From positions 62,001 to 126,000 of the forward strand of contig NZ_JBHIKW010000008.1 of the NCBI RefSeq assembly GCF_042138895.1: 64,000 bases of DNA. The letters run 5' to 3'. The notes beneath the pieces were generated by a model that saw nothing but the letters and a program-made list of their open reading frames with translations, searched no databases and was not told where the DNA came from. This DNA comes from Cedecea selenatireducens. Lineage in GTDB: Bacteria; Pseudomonadota; Gammaproteobacteria; Enterobacterales; Enterobacteriaceae. Below, in pieces: positions 34,357 to 43,546 of this stretch (within the stretch, counting starts at the first letter, position 1; each line of letters starts with the position of its first letter). The position numbers and the translations under genes are program-made.

Positions 34357-35253
34357 ATGTTCCAGAAGCCAACTTCCCCTATGACCACGCCATATCACGC
34401 CTTTGAAAACCTGCAGCAGCACAAAGCCCGCCTGAACGGCAGCGTTCAGCTTGGCTCAGGGGTTCAGCTCGCCGCCTGGTCAAACGGTAACGACTGTATT
34501 ACCCAGCGTTGCGATCACCACACGCTCAGCCTTTACGTTACCGAAGGGTACGAAACCTACCAAAAAACGGCTTCAGGCTGGCGCAACGGCGGCGGCCCGG
34601 ATCGCTTCTGTATCATGCCGGAAGACAGTGAATCGACGTGGGACGTGCGGGATGACTTCTCGTTTGTGCATCTGTACTGCACCGACGAACACCTCAAAGA
34701 GATTGCCGCGCAGATTTGGGATCGCAGCCCGGCGGCAATCAATCTCGATGAAAAAACTTTTGCCGATGATGCGCGGATCACCCAGCTTTATCGCCATTTC
34801 TTGCTTAGCAGCGACTGGCAGCAGCGGGCGAATCACCTGACGCTAAGCACGGCTTCCACGCTGCTGCTGACGCACCTGGTGCAGCATTACAGCAGCGTGC
34901 AGTGGAAGCTGCCGACGGTGCGCGGCGGGCTTGCGCCTGCGGTGCTGCGAAACGTGCAGGCATACATCGAACAGAACCTCAGCGAAGCGCTGACGCTCAG
35001 CGAGCTTGCCCGGCTGGCAGATCTCAGCGAGTACCACTTTGCACGCATGTTCAAGCAGTCGACCGGCCAGGCGCCGCATCAGTACGTTATGCAGCGCAGA
35101 ATGGCGAAGGCAGAAACGCTGGTACGCCAGGGGCGGTTACCGTTAACGGATATCGCCATGGCCTGCGGATTTAGCTCGCCCAGCCATTTCAGCAACCGCT
35201 TCAAAAGCGTCTTTGGCGCCACGCCGTCGCAGCTACGCGCGCTTAAGGCGTGA
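34357..35253 (+). CDS. AraC-family transcriptional regulator
   Basis: 298 aa, or 290 aa if read from the second Met at 34381 (MTTPYHAF). The N-terminal cupin-like effector domain (about 30-150) is followed by two HTH motifs at the C-terminus (about 200-295: LTLSELARLADLSEYHFARM and LPLTDIAMACGFSSPSHFSN, then RFKSVFGATPSQLR). It overlaps the convergent ydcO by 21 bp. The divergent EamA exporter is its probable target; the inducer is unknown. Confidence 0.9.
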   Translation: MFQKPTSPMTTPYHAFENLQQHKARLNGSVQLGSGVQLAAWSNGNDCITQRCDHHTLSLYVTEGYETYQKTASGWRNGGGPDRFCIMPEDSESTWDVRDDFSFVHLYCTDEHLKEIAAQIWDRSPAAINLDEKTFADDARITQLYRHFLLSSDWQQRANHLTLSTASTLLLTHLVQHYSSVQWKLPTVRGGLAPAVLRNVQAYIEQNLSEALTLSELARLADLSEYHFARMFKQSTGQAPHQYVMQRRMAKAETLVRQGRLPLTDIAMACGFSSPSHFSNRFKSVFGATPSQLRALKA

Positions 35254-36399
35254 AAACGCGGTATAGCAAATCCCTCCGGCAATCACGCCCCAAAACGCAG
35301 AGCTGACGCCCAGCAGATTCACCCCCGAGGCAGTAACCAGGAACGTGACGATAGCCGCGTCCCTGTCCCGCTCGTGATTCAGCGCCTGGTGCAGGCTGCC
35401 GGCAATCGTGCCCAGCAGGGCCAGCCCGGCAAGGGTGTGGATCCAGGCCAGCGGCAGGGCGGTCAGCAGCGTTGAAATCGACCCGCCGAAAACGCCGGCA
35501 ATCAAATAAAACACGCCCGCAGCGGCGGCAGCAAGCCAGCGCTTGTCCTTATCCGGGTGGGCTTCTGCCCCCTGGCAAATGGCGGCGGTAATGGCGGCGA
35601 TACAAACCGAAAACACGCCGAACGGCGCCAGCAGCAGGGCAATCAACGCCGTCACGACAATCAGCGGTGAAACCGGCACTTTATAGCCGGAGGCCGCCAG
35701 CGTGGCGATGCCGGGGGCATTTTGTGACGCCATCGTTACCAGGAAAAAAGGCACGCCGATGCCCAACAGGCTGGCCACGCTCAACGACGGGGAAGTGAAC
35801 TCGGGGACCGCCACAGAAACCGGAACGCTCCCCGTGTGAAGCTCGCCGGTGACGAGGCAAATCAGCAGGCCGATCAGCATGGCGACGACGACGGCATAGC
35901 GCGGGGCAAAGACCTTCGCCAGCAGCCAGCCAAGCAGCATGCTCCCGCTCAGCAAAAAGTGACCCTGTAACGAGGTGAAAGTATCCAGGCCAAACCTGAG
36001 CAGAACCCCGGCCAGCATGGCGGCGGAGAGCGTAGGGGGGATCAGGCGCATCAGCCTGGCAAACAGCCCGGTCACGCCGCAAATCAGGATCAGCAGCGAA
36101 GCAAAAATAAAAATGCCAATGGCTTCACTCAGGCTGTGCCCCGGCAGGCTGGTGGCCAGCAGCGCGGCTCCCGGCGTTGACCAGGCCGTCAGGATCGGTG
36201 CGCGATACCACAGCGTCAGTCCCAGCGTGCTGATGCCCATCGCAATGCCCAGCATCGTCAGCCAGCCGGCTATTTGGTGGGACGTGGCCCCGGCGGCATC
36301 TGCAGCCTGCCAGATAATGGCGGCGGAGCTGGCATAGCCGACCAGCACGGCAACAAAACCGGCCAGAACGGTGGGAAACGGCAGCAAAGAAAGGCGCAT
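35233..36399 (-). CDS. ydcO: YdcO, BenE-family benzoate/H+ symporter-like membrane protein
   Basis: 388 aa from MRLSLLPFPTVLAGFVAVLV (E. coli YdcO 391). About twelve hydrophobic helices in the BenE/UraA-like fold; SSAAIIWQAADAAGA and NAPGIATLAASGYKVP are family blocks. The substrate is not established. Divergent from ydcN, as in E. coli, with symmetrical motifs between them. Confidence 0.92.
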   Translation of the reverse strand: MRLSLLPFPTVLAGFVAVLVGYASSAAIIWQAADAAGATSHQIAGWLTMLGIAMGISTLGLTLWYRAPILTAWSTPGAALLATSLPGHSLSEAIGIFIFASLLILICGVTGLFARLMRLIPPTLSAAMLAGVLLRFGLDTFTSLQGHFLLSGSMLLGWLLAKVFAPRYAVVVAMLIGLLICLVTGELHTGSVPVSVAVPEFTSPSLSVASLLGIGVPFFLVTMASQNAPGIATLAASGYKVPVSPLIVVTALIALLLAPFGVFSVCIAAITAAICQGAEAHPDKDKRWLAAAAAGVFYLIAGVFGGSISTLLTALPLAWIHTLAGLALLGTIAGSLHQALNHERDRDAAIVTFLVTASGVNLLGVSSAFWGVIAGGICYTAFSRLKRA

Positions 36400-36413
36400 A
36401 ATAAACTCGTTGT

Positions 36414-36456
36414 GCGTTATAACGTCCGGGGAATATAGCATCGTGCGTTATAGCGC
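36414..36456. promoter_or_regulatory. Repeated GCGTTATA(A/G)CG palindromes between ydcO and ydcN
   Basis: GCGTTATAACGT (36414-36425, with the perfect core CGTTATAACG) and GCGTTATAGCGC (36445-36456) are spaced 31 bp apart, three helical turns; a third partial copy GCGCTATAC (36462-36470) covers the likely ydcN -10 TATACT. Best candidate operators for the XRE protein YdcN. Confidence 0.6.
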
Positions 36457-36494
36457 ACAAGGCGCTATACTTCGCCGTCAACAGGAGGAAGAAA

Positions 36495-37034
36495 ATGGAC
36501 ATTGCGCTACATCTGGCGAACACCCTGAAAAGCCTGCGCCAGGCCAGAGGCTGGAGCCTGACATTTGCGGCGGAGCAGACCGGCGTGTCGAAGGCCATGC
36601 TCGGGCAAATCGAACGCAACGAGTCCAGCCCGACGGTGGCGACCTTGTGGAAAATTGCCACCGGCTTTAACGTGCCGTTTTCGGTGTTTCTGGAAGCCGG
36701 CGTTGAACCCGTACGTCCGGTCTTCGACCCGCAGCACAGCGAAATGGTGGTGGTGCCGCTGTTTCCTTACGATCCGCAGCTGCGTTTTGACCATTTTTCT
36801 ATTCGCCTGGCATCCGGCGCGCTGAGCGAATCTTCGGCGCACGACGCGGGCGTGATTGAGCATGTGGTGGTGATAAGCGGTACGCTGGAGATGAATGTCG
36901 ACGGCGAATGGCAGATTTTGACGGCCGGAGAAGGCCTGAAATTCCACGGCGATCGCCCCCACGCCTACCGCAATTCAGGCGCCGATGAGACGCATTTTCA
37001 CTCGCTGATCCACTATCCCGCGACGACCGCATAA
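36495..37034 (+). CDS. ydcN: YdcN, XRE-family regulator with C-terminal cupin
   Basis: 179 aa (E. coli 178). The N-terminal HTH_3 spans about residues 5-60 (LTFAAEQTGVSKAMLGQIER then NESSPTVATLWKIA). The C-terminal cupin is at about 105-175 (IEHVVVISGTLEMNVDGEWQ and GEGLKFHGDRPHAYRNSG), a small-molecule sensor fold. A strong SD AGGAGGA precedes the ATG. Likely controls the divergent transporter ydcO and itself. Confidence 0.94.
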   Translation: MDIALHLANTLKSLRQARGWSLTFAAEQTGVSKAMLGQIERNESSPTVATLWKIATGFNVPFSVFLEAGVEPVRPVFDPQHSEMVVVPLFPYDPQLRFDHFSIRLASGALSESSAHDAGVIEHVVVISGTLEMNVDGEWQILTAGEGLKFHGDRPHAYRNSGADETHFHSLIHYPATTA

Positions 37035-37104
37035 TCCCCCTGTTTTTGCGCGGGGGAAGTGACTACAATAGCCGCCTTTCGCCCATTACAGAACTCGACA
37101 AACT

Positions 37105-39069
37105 ATGCGCCTGCACGCGAATCAACTTGAATTACTCAGCCCTGCCCGTGATACCGCCATCGCCCGCGAAGCCATTCTCCATGGCGCGGATGCGGTCTAC
37201 ATCGGCGGGCCTGGTTTTGGCGCTCGCCATAACGCCGGCAACAGCCTGCAAGACCTGGCCGAGCTGGTGCCGTTTGCCCATCGCTATGGGGCGAAGATTT
37301 TCGTCACGCTGAACACCATCCTGCACGACGACGAGCTGGAGCCCGCGCGCTCGATGATTATCGACCTGTACGAAGCCGGTATTGACGCGCTTATCGTGCA
37401 GGATATGGGCGTGCTGGAAATGGACCTGCCGCCGATTGAGCTGCACGCCAGCACCCAGTGCGACATTCGTAGTGCGGAAAAAGCGAAGTTTCTGTCAGAC
37501 GCGGGCTTCTCGCAAATCGTGCTGGCGCGCGAGCTGAACCTGCAGCAAATTGCCGCTATTCATCAGAACGTTGACGCGACGATCGAGTTCTTTATTCACG
37601 GCGCGCTGTGCGTGGCGTACTCCGGGCAGTGCAACATTTCCCACGCGCATACCGGGCGCAGCGCCAACCGGGGCGACTGCTCGCAGGCCTGCCGCCTGCC
37701 TTACACCCTGAAAGACGACCAGGGGCGCGTAGTGGCTTATGAAAAACACCTGCTGTCGATGAAAGACAACGACCAGAGCGCCAACCTGGCGGCGCTGGTG
37801 GACGCGGGCGTGCGTTCCTTCAAAATTGAAGGGCGCTACAAAGACATGAGCTATGTAAAAAACATCACCGCGTATTACCGTCAACTTTTGGACGAGCTGA
37901 TGGACGGGCGCAGCGATCTGACCCGCGCCTCTGCCGGCGTCACCTCGCACTACTTTATTCCGTCGCCGGACAAAACGTTCCACCGCGGCAGCACCGACTA
38001 CTTTGTTAACGAGCGTAAAATCGACATCGGCGCGTTTGACTCGCCGAAATTCGTGGGCCTGCCGGTGGGTGAGGTGCTGAAAGTGAGCAAAGACCATCTG
38101 GACGTTACCACCACTAACACGTTGACCAACGGCGACGGCCTGAACGTGCTGATCAAGCGTGAAATCGTCGGTTTTCGCGCCAATACGGTAGAAAAAACCG
38201 GGAAAAATCAGTATCGCGTCTGGCCAAATGAAATGCCGGAAACGCTGAAAAATGTACGTCCGAACCATCCGCTTAACCGTAATCTGGACCACAACTGGCA
38301 GCAGGCGCTGCTGAAGACCTCCAGCGAACGCCGCGTGGCGGTGGATATCGAGCTGAGCGGCAGTCAGCAGCAGCTGGTGATGACCGCGACCAGCGAAGAG
38401 GGCGTCAGCGTCAGCCAAACGCTTACGGGCCAGTTTGACGTGGCGAATAACCCGCAGAAAGCCTTCGACAGCCTGCGTGACGGTCTGACCAAGCTGGGCC
38501 AGACCATGTATTCCGCCCGTAAGGTGAACATTCTGCTGGAAGAGGCGCTGTTCGTGCCTAACGCCCAGCTTAACCAGCTGCGCCGTGACGCCATCGAGGC
38601 GCTGACCGAAGCGCGTCTGCAAAGCTATCAGCGCGGCAGCCGTAAAGCGGTCAGCGTGCCACCGCCGGTCTACCCGGACAGCCATTTAAGCTTCCTGGCG
38701 AACGTTTACAACCATAAGGCGCGTGAGTTCTATCATCGCTATGGCGTGCAGCTGATTGATGCCGCTTATGAAGCACATGAAGAGAAGGGTGACGTACCGG
38801 TGATGATCACCAAGCACTGCCTGCGGTTTGCGTTTAACCTCTGCCCGAAACAGGCGAAGGGCAACATTAAGAGCTGGAAGGCTACCCCGATGCAGCTGGT
38901 ACACGGCGATGAAGTGTTGACCCTGAAGTTCGACTGCCGCCCGTGCGAAATGCACGTCGTCGGCAAGATGAAGAACCATATTCTGAAGATGCCGCTGCCG
39001 GGCAGCGTGGTGGCGTCCATCAGCCCGGATGAGCTGATGAAAACGTTACCGGGTAAATCGAAGCGTTAA
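37105..39069 (+). CDS. rlhA: RlhA (YdcP), 23S rRNA C2501 hydroxylase, peptidase U32 family
   Basis: 654 aa (E. coli 653). Required for 5-hydroxylation of C2501 in 23S rRNA. The U32 core shows ELLSPARDTAIAREAILHGA, FIHGALCVAYSGQCNISHA and RGDCSQACRLPY, whose cysteines match the conserved Cys set of the family; further cysteines occur in CLRFAFNLCPKQ and KFDCRPCEMHV. A -10-like TACAAT lies at 37064-37069. The gene is followed by a clear terminator. Confidence 0.96.
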   Translation: MRLHANQLELLSPARDTAIAREAILHGADAVYIGGPGFGARHNAGNSLQDLAELVPFAHRYGAKIFVTLNTILHDDELEPARSMIIDLYEAGIDALIVQDMGVLEMDLPPIELHASTQCDIRSAEKAKFLSDAGFSQIVLARELNLQQIAAIHQNVDATIEFFIHGALCVAYSGQCNISHAHTGRSANRGDCSQACRLPYTLKDDQGRVVAYEKHLLSMKDNDQSANLAALVDAGVRSFKIEGRYKDMSYVKNITAYYRQLLDELMDGRSDLTRASAGVTSHYFIPSPDKTFHRGSTDYFVNERKIDIGAFDSPKFVGLPVGEVLKVSKDHLDVTTTNTLTNGDGLNVLIKREIVGFRANTVEKTGKNQYRVWPNEMPETLKNVRPNHPLNRNLDHNWQQALLKTSSERRVAVDIELSGSQQQLVMTATSEEGVSVSQTLTGQFDVANNPQKAFDSLRDGLTKLGQTMYSARKVNILLEEALFVPNAQLNQLRRDAIEALTEARLQSYQRGSRKAVSVPPPVYPDSHLSFLANVYNHKAREFYHRYGVQLIDAAYEAHEEKGDVPVMITKHCLRFAFNLCPKQAKGNIKSWKATPMQLVHGDEVLTLKFDCRPCEMHVVGKMKNHILKMPLPGSVVASISPDELMKTLPGKSKR

Positions 39070-39086
39070 TTGCATCGTTGATTATT

Positions 39087-39120
39087 AAAAACCGTCTATT
39101 TCTCAGGCGGTTTTTTTTTA
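39087..39120 (+). terminator. rlhA terminator
   Basis: AAAACCG / CGGTTTT arms with an intervening 13-nt segment end in a run of nine T, 20 bp past the stop codon. Confidence 0.75.
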
Positions 39121-39283
39121 ATCAACCGTAAGGGCGCTAAATATAAATTGTCACACACGGAATTATTCCATGATTAAACAATGAGGCAATAATCGTGATT
39201 TTTAGGTGACAATTTTCCTCTTTCTAAGAACGCTTTCCAGCTAGCAATGCTTAACTTCACGATTTTTCGTTATATCCCACTTT

Positions 39284-39300
39284 CTTAATACTGTTCTAAG
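39284..39300 (+). promoter_or_regulatory. Putative PmrA (BasR) box of the arn operon
   Basis: CTTAAT-ACTGT-TCTAAG fits the YTTAAK-N5-YTTAAK direct-repeat pattern for PmrA with two mismatches in the second half. PmrAB/PhoPQ control of arn is established in Salmonella, E. coli and Klebsiella; no PmrAB or PmrD gene is in this window. Confidence 0.5.
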
Positions 39301-39442
39301 ATTTCTTTGTTAAATTCTTTTCATTGATTAGTCGTTTAGCAAAGCAGGCCGTACTTCCTGAATGTTGTACTTTTATTTAATTAGCCTGATTCATTATCCC
39401 GTCAGCTTTTGGCGTTCAGAGATTTAATAAGGAATCCACGTA

Positions 39443-40582
39443 ATGAGTGATTTTCTGCCTTTTTCACGTCCAGCGTTAGGTGCGGAAGAAATTGCAGCGG
39501 TAACGGAAGTCATGCAATCCGGCTGGATAACCACCGGGCCGAAAAACCAGGCGCTTGAGAAGGCATTTTGCGAGTTAACGGGCAATAAACATGCGATTGC
39601 AGTAAGTTCCGCGACGGGCGGGATGCACGTAACCCTGATGGCCCTTGGGCTGCAGGCCGGTGACGAGGTTATCACACCCTCACTGACGTGGGTTTCCACG
39701 CTGAACATGATTGTTCTGCTGGGCGCAGAGCCGGTGATGATTGACGTCGATCGCGACACGCTGATGGTCACGCCAGAAGCCATTGAGGCGGCAATTACTC
39801 CTCGCACCAAAGCGATTATTCCCGTGCACTACGCGGGCGCGCCTGCCGACATCGACGCTATCCGCGCGATTGGCGAACGCCACGGTATTCCGGTGATTGA
39901 AGATGCTGCCCACGCGGCCGGCACGGAATACAAAGGCAAGCACGTAGGTTCTCAGGGAACCGCTATCTTCTCTTTCCACGCCATCAAGAACATGACCTGC
40001 GCCGAAGGCGGCCTGATCGTCACCGACGACGACCAGTTGGCAAACCGCATTCGTAGCCTGAAATTCCACGGTCTGGGCGTCGACGCCTTTGACCGCCAGA
40101 CCCACGGCCGCGCGCCGCAGGCGGAGGTGATTTCTCCGGGGTTCAAATACAACCTCGCGGACATCAACGCGGCTATCGCGCTGGTGCAGCTGGGCAAACT
40201 TGAACAGATCAATATCCGTCGCCAGGAAATTGCCGAACGCTATCTCAAAGAGCTGGCCGATACGCCATTCCTGCCGCTTTCCGTTCCAGAATGGCAGCAC
40301 CGCCACGCCTGGCACCTGTTTATCATCCGCGTAGACGAAGCCACCTGCGGCATTTCCCGCAGCGGCCTGATGGAAGCCCTGAAAGAGCGCGGCATCGGCA
40401 CCGGCCTGCATTTCCGCGCGGCCCACACTCAGAAATATTACCGTGAACGCTATCCGCAGCTTCAGCTGCCGAACAGCGACTGGAACAGCGAGCGCATTTG
40501 CTCGATCCCGCTGTTCCCTACCATGACCGACGATGACACTTCCCGAGTCATTACCGCCTTACGTGAAATAGCAGGACTCTAA
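39443..40582 (+). CDS. arnB: ArnB, UDP-Ara4N synthase aminotransferase
   Basis: 379 aa. PLP-dependent (DegT/DnrJ/EryC1) enzyme transferring the amino group from glutamate to UDP-4-keto-arabinose to form UDP-Ara4N. Schiff-base Lys182 lies in FSFHAIKNMTCAEGG. First gene of the arn operon; a 1-base gap separates its TAA from the arnC ATG. SD AAGGA lies seven bases before the start. Confidence 0.97.
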   Translation: MSDFLPFSRPALGAEEIAAVTEVMQSGWITTGPKNQALEKAFCELTGNKHAIAVSSATGGMHVTLMALGLQAGDEVITPSLTWVSTLNMIVLLGAEPVMIDVDRDTLMVTPEAIEAAITPRTKAIIPVHYAGAPADIDAIRAIGERHGIPVIEDAAHAAGTEYKGKHVGSQGTAIFSFHAIKNMTCAEGGLIVTDDDQLANRIRSLKFHGLGVDAFDRQTHGRAPQAEVISPGFKYNLADINAAIALVQLGKLEQINIRRQEIAERYLKELADTPFLPLSVPEWQHRHAWHLFIIRVDEATCGISRSGLMEALKERGIGTGLHFRAAHTQKYYRERYPQLQLPNSDWNSERICSIPLFPTMTDDDTSRVITALREIAGL

Positions 40583-40583
40583 G

Positions 40584-41564
40584 ATGACGACCCCGGAAAC
40601 CATCAAAAAAGTATCCGTTGTGATCCCGGTGTACAACGAACAGGACAGCCTGCCTGAGCTGCTTCGTCGTACCACGGAAGCTTGCCAAAAGCTGAACCGC
40701 GATTACGAAATCCTCCTTATCGATGACGGCAGCAGCGACGACTCCGCCGCTATGCTGACCCGCGCGGCAGAAGAGCCCGGTAGCCACATCGTCGCGGTGC
40801 TATTGAACCGTAACTATGGCCAGCACTCGGCGATTATGGCCGGCTTTAGCCACGTCACCGGCGACCTGATTGTCACCCTGGATGCCGACCTGCAAAACCC
40901 GCCGGAAGAAATTCCGCGGCTGGTTGAGAAAGCCGACGAAGGCTATGACGTGGTAGGCACCGTGCGCCAGAACCGCCAGGACAGCTGGTTCCGCAAACGC
41001 GCCTCGAAGATGATCAACCACCTGATCCAGCGTACCACCGGCAAAGCGATGGGTGACTACGGCTGTATGCTGCGCGCCTACCGCCGCCACATCATCGACG
41101 CGATGCTGCACTGTCACGAACGCAGCACCTTTATCCCGATCCTGGCAAACACCTTTGCCCGTCGCGCGGTGGAGATCCCGGTGCACCACGACGAGCGCCA
41201 GTTTGGCGACTCGAAGTACAGCTTTATGCGCCTCATCAACCTGATGTATGACCTGATCACCTGCCTGACCACCACGCCGCTGCGTTTGCTGAGCGTTGTG
41301 GGCAGCATTATCGCGCTGTCTGGCTTCGCGCTGGCCGTGCTGCTGGTGGTGTTACGTCTGGCTCTTGGCCCACAGTGGGCGGCGGATGGGGTGTTCATGC
41401 TCTTCGCCGTGCTCTTCACCTTTATTGGCGCCCAGTTTATCGGTATGGGGCTGCTGGGTGAGTACATTGGCCGTATCTATAACGACGTGCGGGCTCGCCC
41501 TCGTTACTTTATTCAACGCGTAGTTAGCAGTGAAACCGCTTTATCTTCAGAGGAAAATCAATAA
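40584..41564 (+). CDS. arnC: ArnC, undecaprenyl-phosphate Ara4-formyl-N transferase
   Basis: 326 aa. Membrane-anchored GT2 glycosyltransferase that loads formylated Ara4N onto undecaprenyl phosphate. The N-terminal GT domain has VVIPVYNEQDSLPELLRR, LLIDDGSSDDS and the metal motif LDADLQNPPEE; two C-terminal helices (about 235-300) anchor it. Its stop overlaps the arnA start (TAATG). Confidence 0.97.
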   Translation: MTTPETIKKVSVVIPVYNEQDSLPELLRRTTEACQKLNRDYEILLIDDGSSDDSAAMLTRAAEEPGSHIVAVLLNRNYGQHSAIMAGFSHVTGDLIVTLDADLQNPPEEIPRLVEKADEGYDVVGTVRQNRQDSWFRKRASKMINHLIQRTTGKAMGDYGCMLRAYRRHIIDAMLHCHERSTFIPILANTFARRAVEIPVHHDERQFGDSKYSFMRLINLMYDLITCLTTTPLRLLSVVGSIIALSGFALAVLLVVLRLALGPQWAADGVFMLFAVLFTFIGAQFIGMGLLGEYIGRIYNDVRARPRYFIQRVVSSETALSSEENQ

Positions 41565-43546
41565 TGAAAGCAGTTGTTTTCGCCTATCACGATATGGGCT
41601 GTGTGGGTGTTCGTGCCCTGGTTGAAGCAGGCTATGACATTGCAGCAATTTATACTCACCCGGATAACGCGGCTGAGAATAACTTCTTTGGTTCTGTGGC
41701 CCGCACGGCGGCAGAATTCGGTATTCCGGTCTTTGCTCCTGAAGATGTGAACCACCCGCTGTGGGTTGACCGCATTAAAGACGCTCAGCCTGACGTGATT
41801 TTCTCCTTCTACTACCGCAATCTGCTGAGCGAAGAAGTCCTGAACTGCGCTTCCGTAGGCGCGTTTAACCTGCACGGATCTCTGCTGCCGAAATTCCGCG
41901 GCCGCGCACCGCTGAACTGGGTGCTGGTGAAAGGTGAAACCGAAACCGGCGTAACCCTGCACCGCATGGTGAAACGCGCAGACGCCGGCGACATCGTTGC
42001 CCAGGAACGCGTGGCAATCGCCGCAGAAGATACCGCGCTGACCCTGCATCACAAACTGTGTGAAACCGCGAAATCCCTGCTGGCGAAAAGCCTGCCGGTG
42101 ATCAAAACCGGTCACTTCCCGCAGGCCGCGCAGGACGAAGCTAAAGCCACCTATTTCGGCGGCCGTTCACCAAAAGATGGCGCAATCAGCTGGGAAGGCA
42201 CCGCAGCAGAAGCCAACAACCTGGTGCGTGCGGTAACCGAACCGTGGCCGGGCGCGTTCAGCTACGTGGGCGGCAGCAAATTTATTATCTGGAAAAGCCG
42301 CGTGCTGGAAAGCAACAACGGCGCGAAAGCGGGCACCATTCTCTCCGTGAACCCGCTGGTTATTGCCTGCGGCACCGGCGCTCTGGAAGTGGTCACCGGC
42401 CAGGCTGAAAACGGCGTGTACATGCAGGGCTCCCAGCTTGCACAGTCCCTGGGTCTGGTCAGCGGTGCAATCCTGAACAGCAAACCTGTTTCCGCCATTA
42501 AGCGTCGTACCCGCGTGCTTATCCTCGGCGTGAACGGCTTTATCGGTAACCACCTGACCGAACGCCTGCTGCGTGATGACAACTTCGAGATCTTCGGCCT
42601 GGATATCGGTTCCGACGCTATCTCTCGCTTCATCGGTAACGAGCGTTTCCACTTCGTTGAAGGCGACATCAGCATTCACTCCGAGTGGATCGAGTACCAC
42701 ATTAAGAAATGTGACGTGGTGCTGCCGCTGGTGGCGATTGCTACCCCAATCGAATACACCCGTAACCCGCTGCGCGTTTTCGAACTCGACTTCGAAGAGA
42801 ACCTGAAAATCATCCGCGACTGCGTGAAGTACAAAAAACGCATTATCTTCCCGTCCACCTCCGAAGTGTACGGCATGTGTACCGACGCCTCGTTTGACGA
42901 AGATAACTCCCCGCTGATCGTTGGCCCAATCAACAAACAGCGCTGGATCTACTCCGTGTCCAAGCAGCTGCTTGACCGCGTTATCTGGGCATACGGCGAA
43001 AAAGAAGGGTTGCGCTTCACGCTGTTCCGTCCGTTTAACTGGATGGGCCCGCGTCTGGACAACCTGAACGCCGCGCGTATCGGTAGCTCCCGTGCCATCA
43101 CCCAGCTGATCCTTAACCTGGTAGAAGGTTCGCCGATCAAGCTTATCGACGGCGGCAAGCAGAAACGCTGCTTCACCGACATCGGCGACGGCATCGAAGC
43201 GCTGTTCCGCATTATTGAAAACAAAAACAATAACTGCGACGGACAGATAATCAACATCGGTAGCCCGGACAACGAAGCGAGCATCAAACAGCTGGCAGAA
43301 ATGCTGCTGGAAAGCTTCGAGCGTCACCCGCTGCGCAGCCAGTTCCCGCCGTTTGCCGGCTTCCGTGAAGTGGAAAGCAGCGCCTACTACGGCAAAGGCT
43401 ACCAGGACGTTGAGCACCGTAAGCCAAGCATCCGCAACGCGCAGCGCCTGCTGGACTGGACGCCTGAAGTGCACATGGAGAAAACCATCGACGAAACGCT
43501 GGACTTCTTCCTGAAAACCGTTGAGCTGACGGATCCCGCTTCATGA
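41564..43546 (+). CDS. arnA: ArnA, bifunctional UDP-GlcA decarboxylase / UDP-Ara4N formyltransferase
   Basis: 660 aa, the E. coli length. The N-terminal formyltransferase domain (about 1-304) has catalytic Asn102, His104 (FNLHGSLLPK) and Asp140 (RADAGD). The C-terminal SDR decarboxylase (about 315-660) opens with the NAD loop ILGVNGFIGNHL and contains the STSEVYG motif and the RPFNWMGPR segment. It makes UDP-4-keto-arabinose and then formylates UDP-Ara4N. Overlaps arnD by four bases. Confidence 0.98.
   Translation: MKAVVFAYHDMGCVGVRALVEAGYDIAAIYTHPDNAAENNFFGSVARTAAEFGIPVFAPEDVNHPLWVDRIKDAQPDVIFSFYYRNLLSEEVLNCASVGAFNLHGSLLPKFRGRAPLNWVLVKGETETGVTLHRMVKRADAGDIVAQERVAIAAEDTALTLHHKLCETAKSLLAKSLPVIKTGHFPQAAQDEAKATYFGGRSPKDGAISWEGTAAEANNLVRAVTEPWPGAFSYVGGSKFIIWKSRVLESNNGAKAGTILSVNPLVIACGTGALEVVTGQAENGVYMQGSQLAQSLGLVSGAILNSKPVSAIKRRTRVLILGVNGFIGNHLTERLLRDDNFEIFGLDIGSDAISRFIGNERFHFVEGDISIHSEWIEYHIKKCDVVLPLVAIATPIEYTRNPLRVFELDFEENLKIIRDCVKYKKRIIFPSTSEVYGMCTDASFDEDNSPLIVGPINKQRWIYSVSKQLLDRVIWAYGEKEGLRFTLFRPFNWMGPRLDNLNAARIGSSRAITQLILNLVEGSPIKLIDGGKQKRCFTDIGDGIEALFRIIENKNNNCDGQIINIGSPDNEASIKQLAEMLLESFERHPLRSQFPPFAGFREVESSAYYGKGYQDVEHRKPSIRNAQRLLDWTPEVHMEKTIDETLDFFLKTVELTDPAS

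Larger units (their letters stand above)
39070..39442. other. 373-bp intergenic region upstream of the arn operon
   Basis: Strongly AT-rich, no ORF. It holds the rlhA terminator, a perfect but widely spaced inverted repeat AAATTGTCAC (39145-39154) / GTGACAATTT (39206-39215) and a PmrA-like box at 39284-39300. This leaves about 140 bp between that box and arnB, so the mRNA leader may be long. Confidence 0.5.

Noticed and set aside
33408..34406. 332-aa open frame on the plus strand
   Set aside because: It is the antisense shadow of the EamA gene at 33309-34208; composition is Arg/His/Gln-rich with no domain, as expected for an opposite-strand frame in GC-rich DNA.
37495..38685. 396-aa open frame on the minus strand
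   Set aside because: Antisense to rlhA, a clearly identified gene; no independent coding evidence.
42167..43474. 435-aa open frame on the minus strand
   Set aside because: Lies wholly opposite arnA and has no start context or family resemblance.
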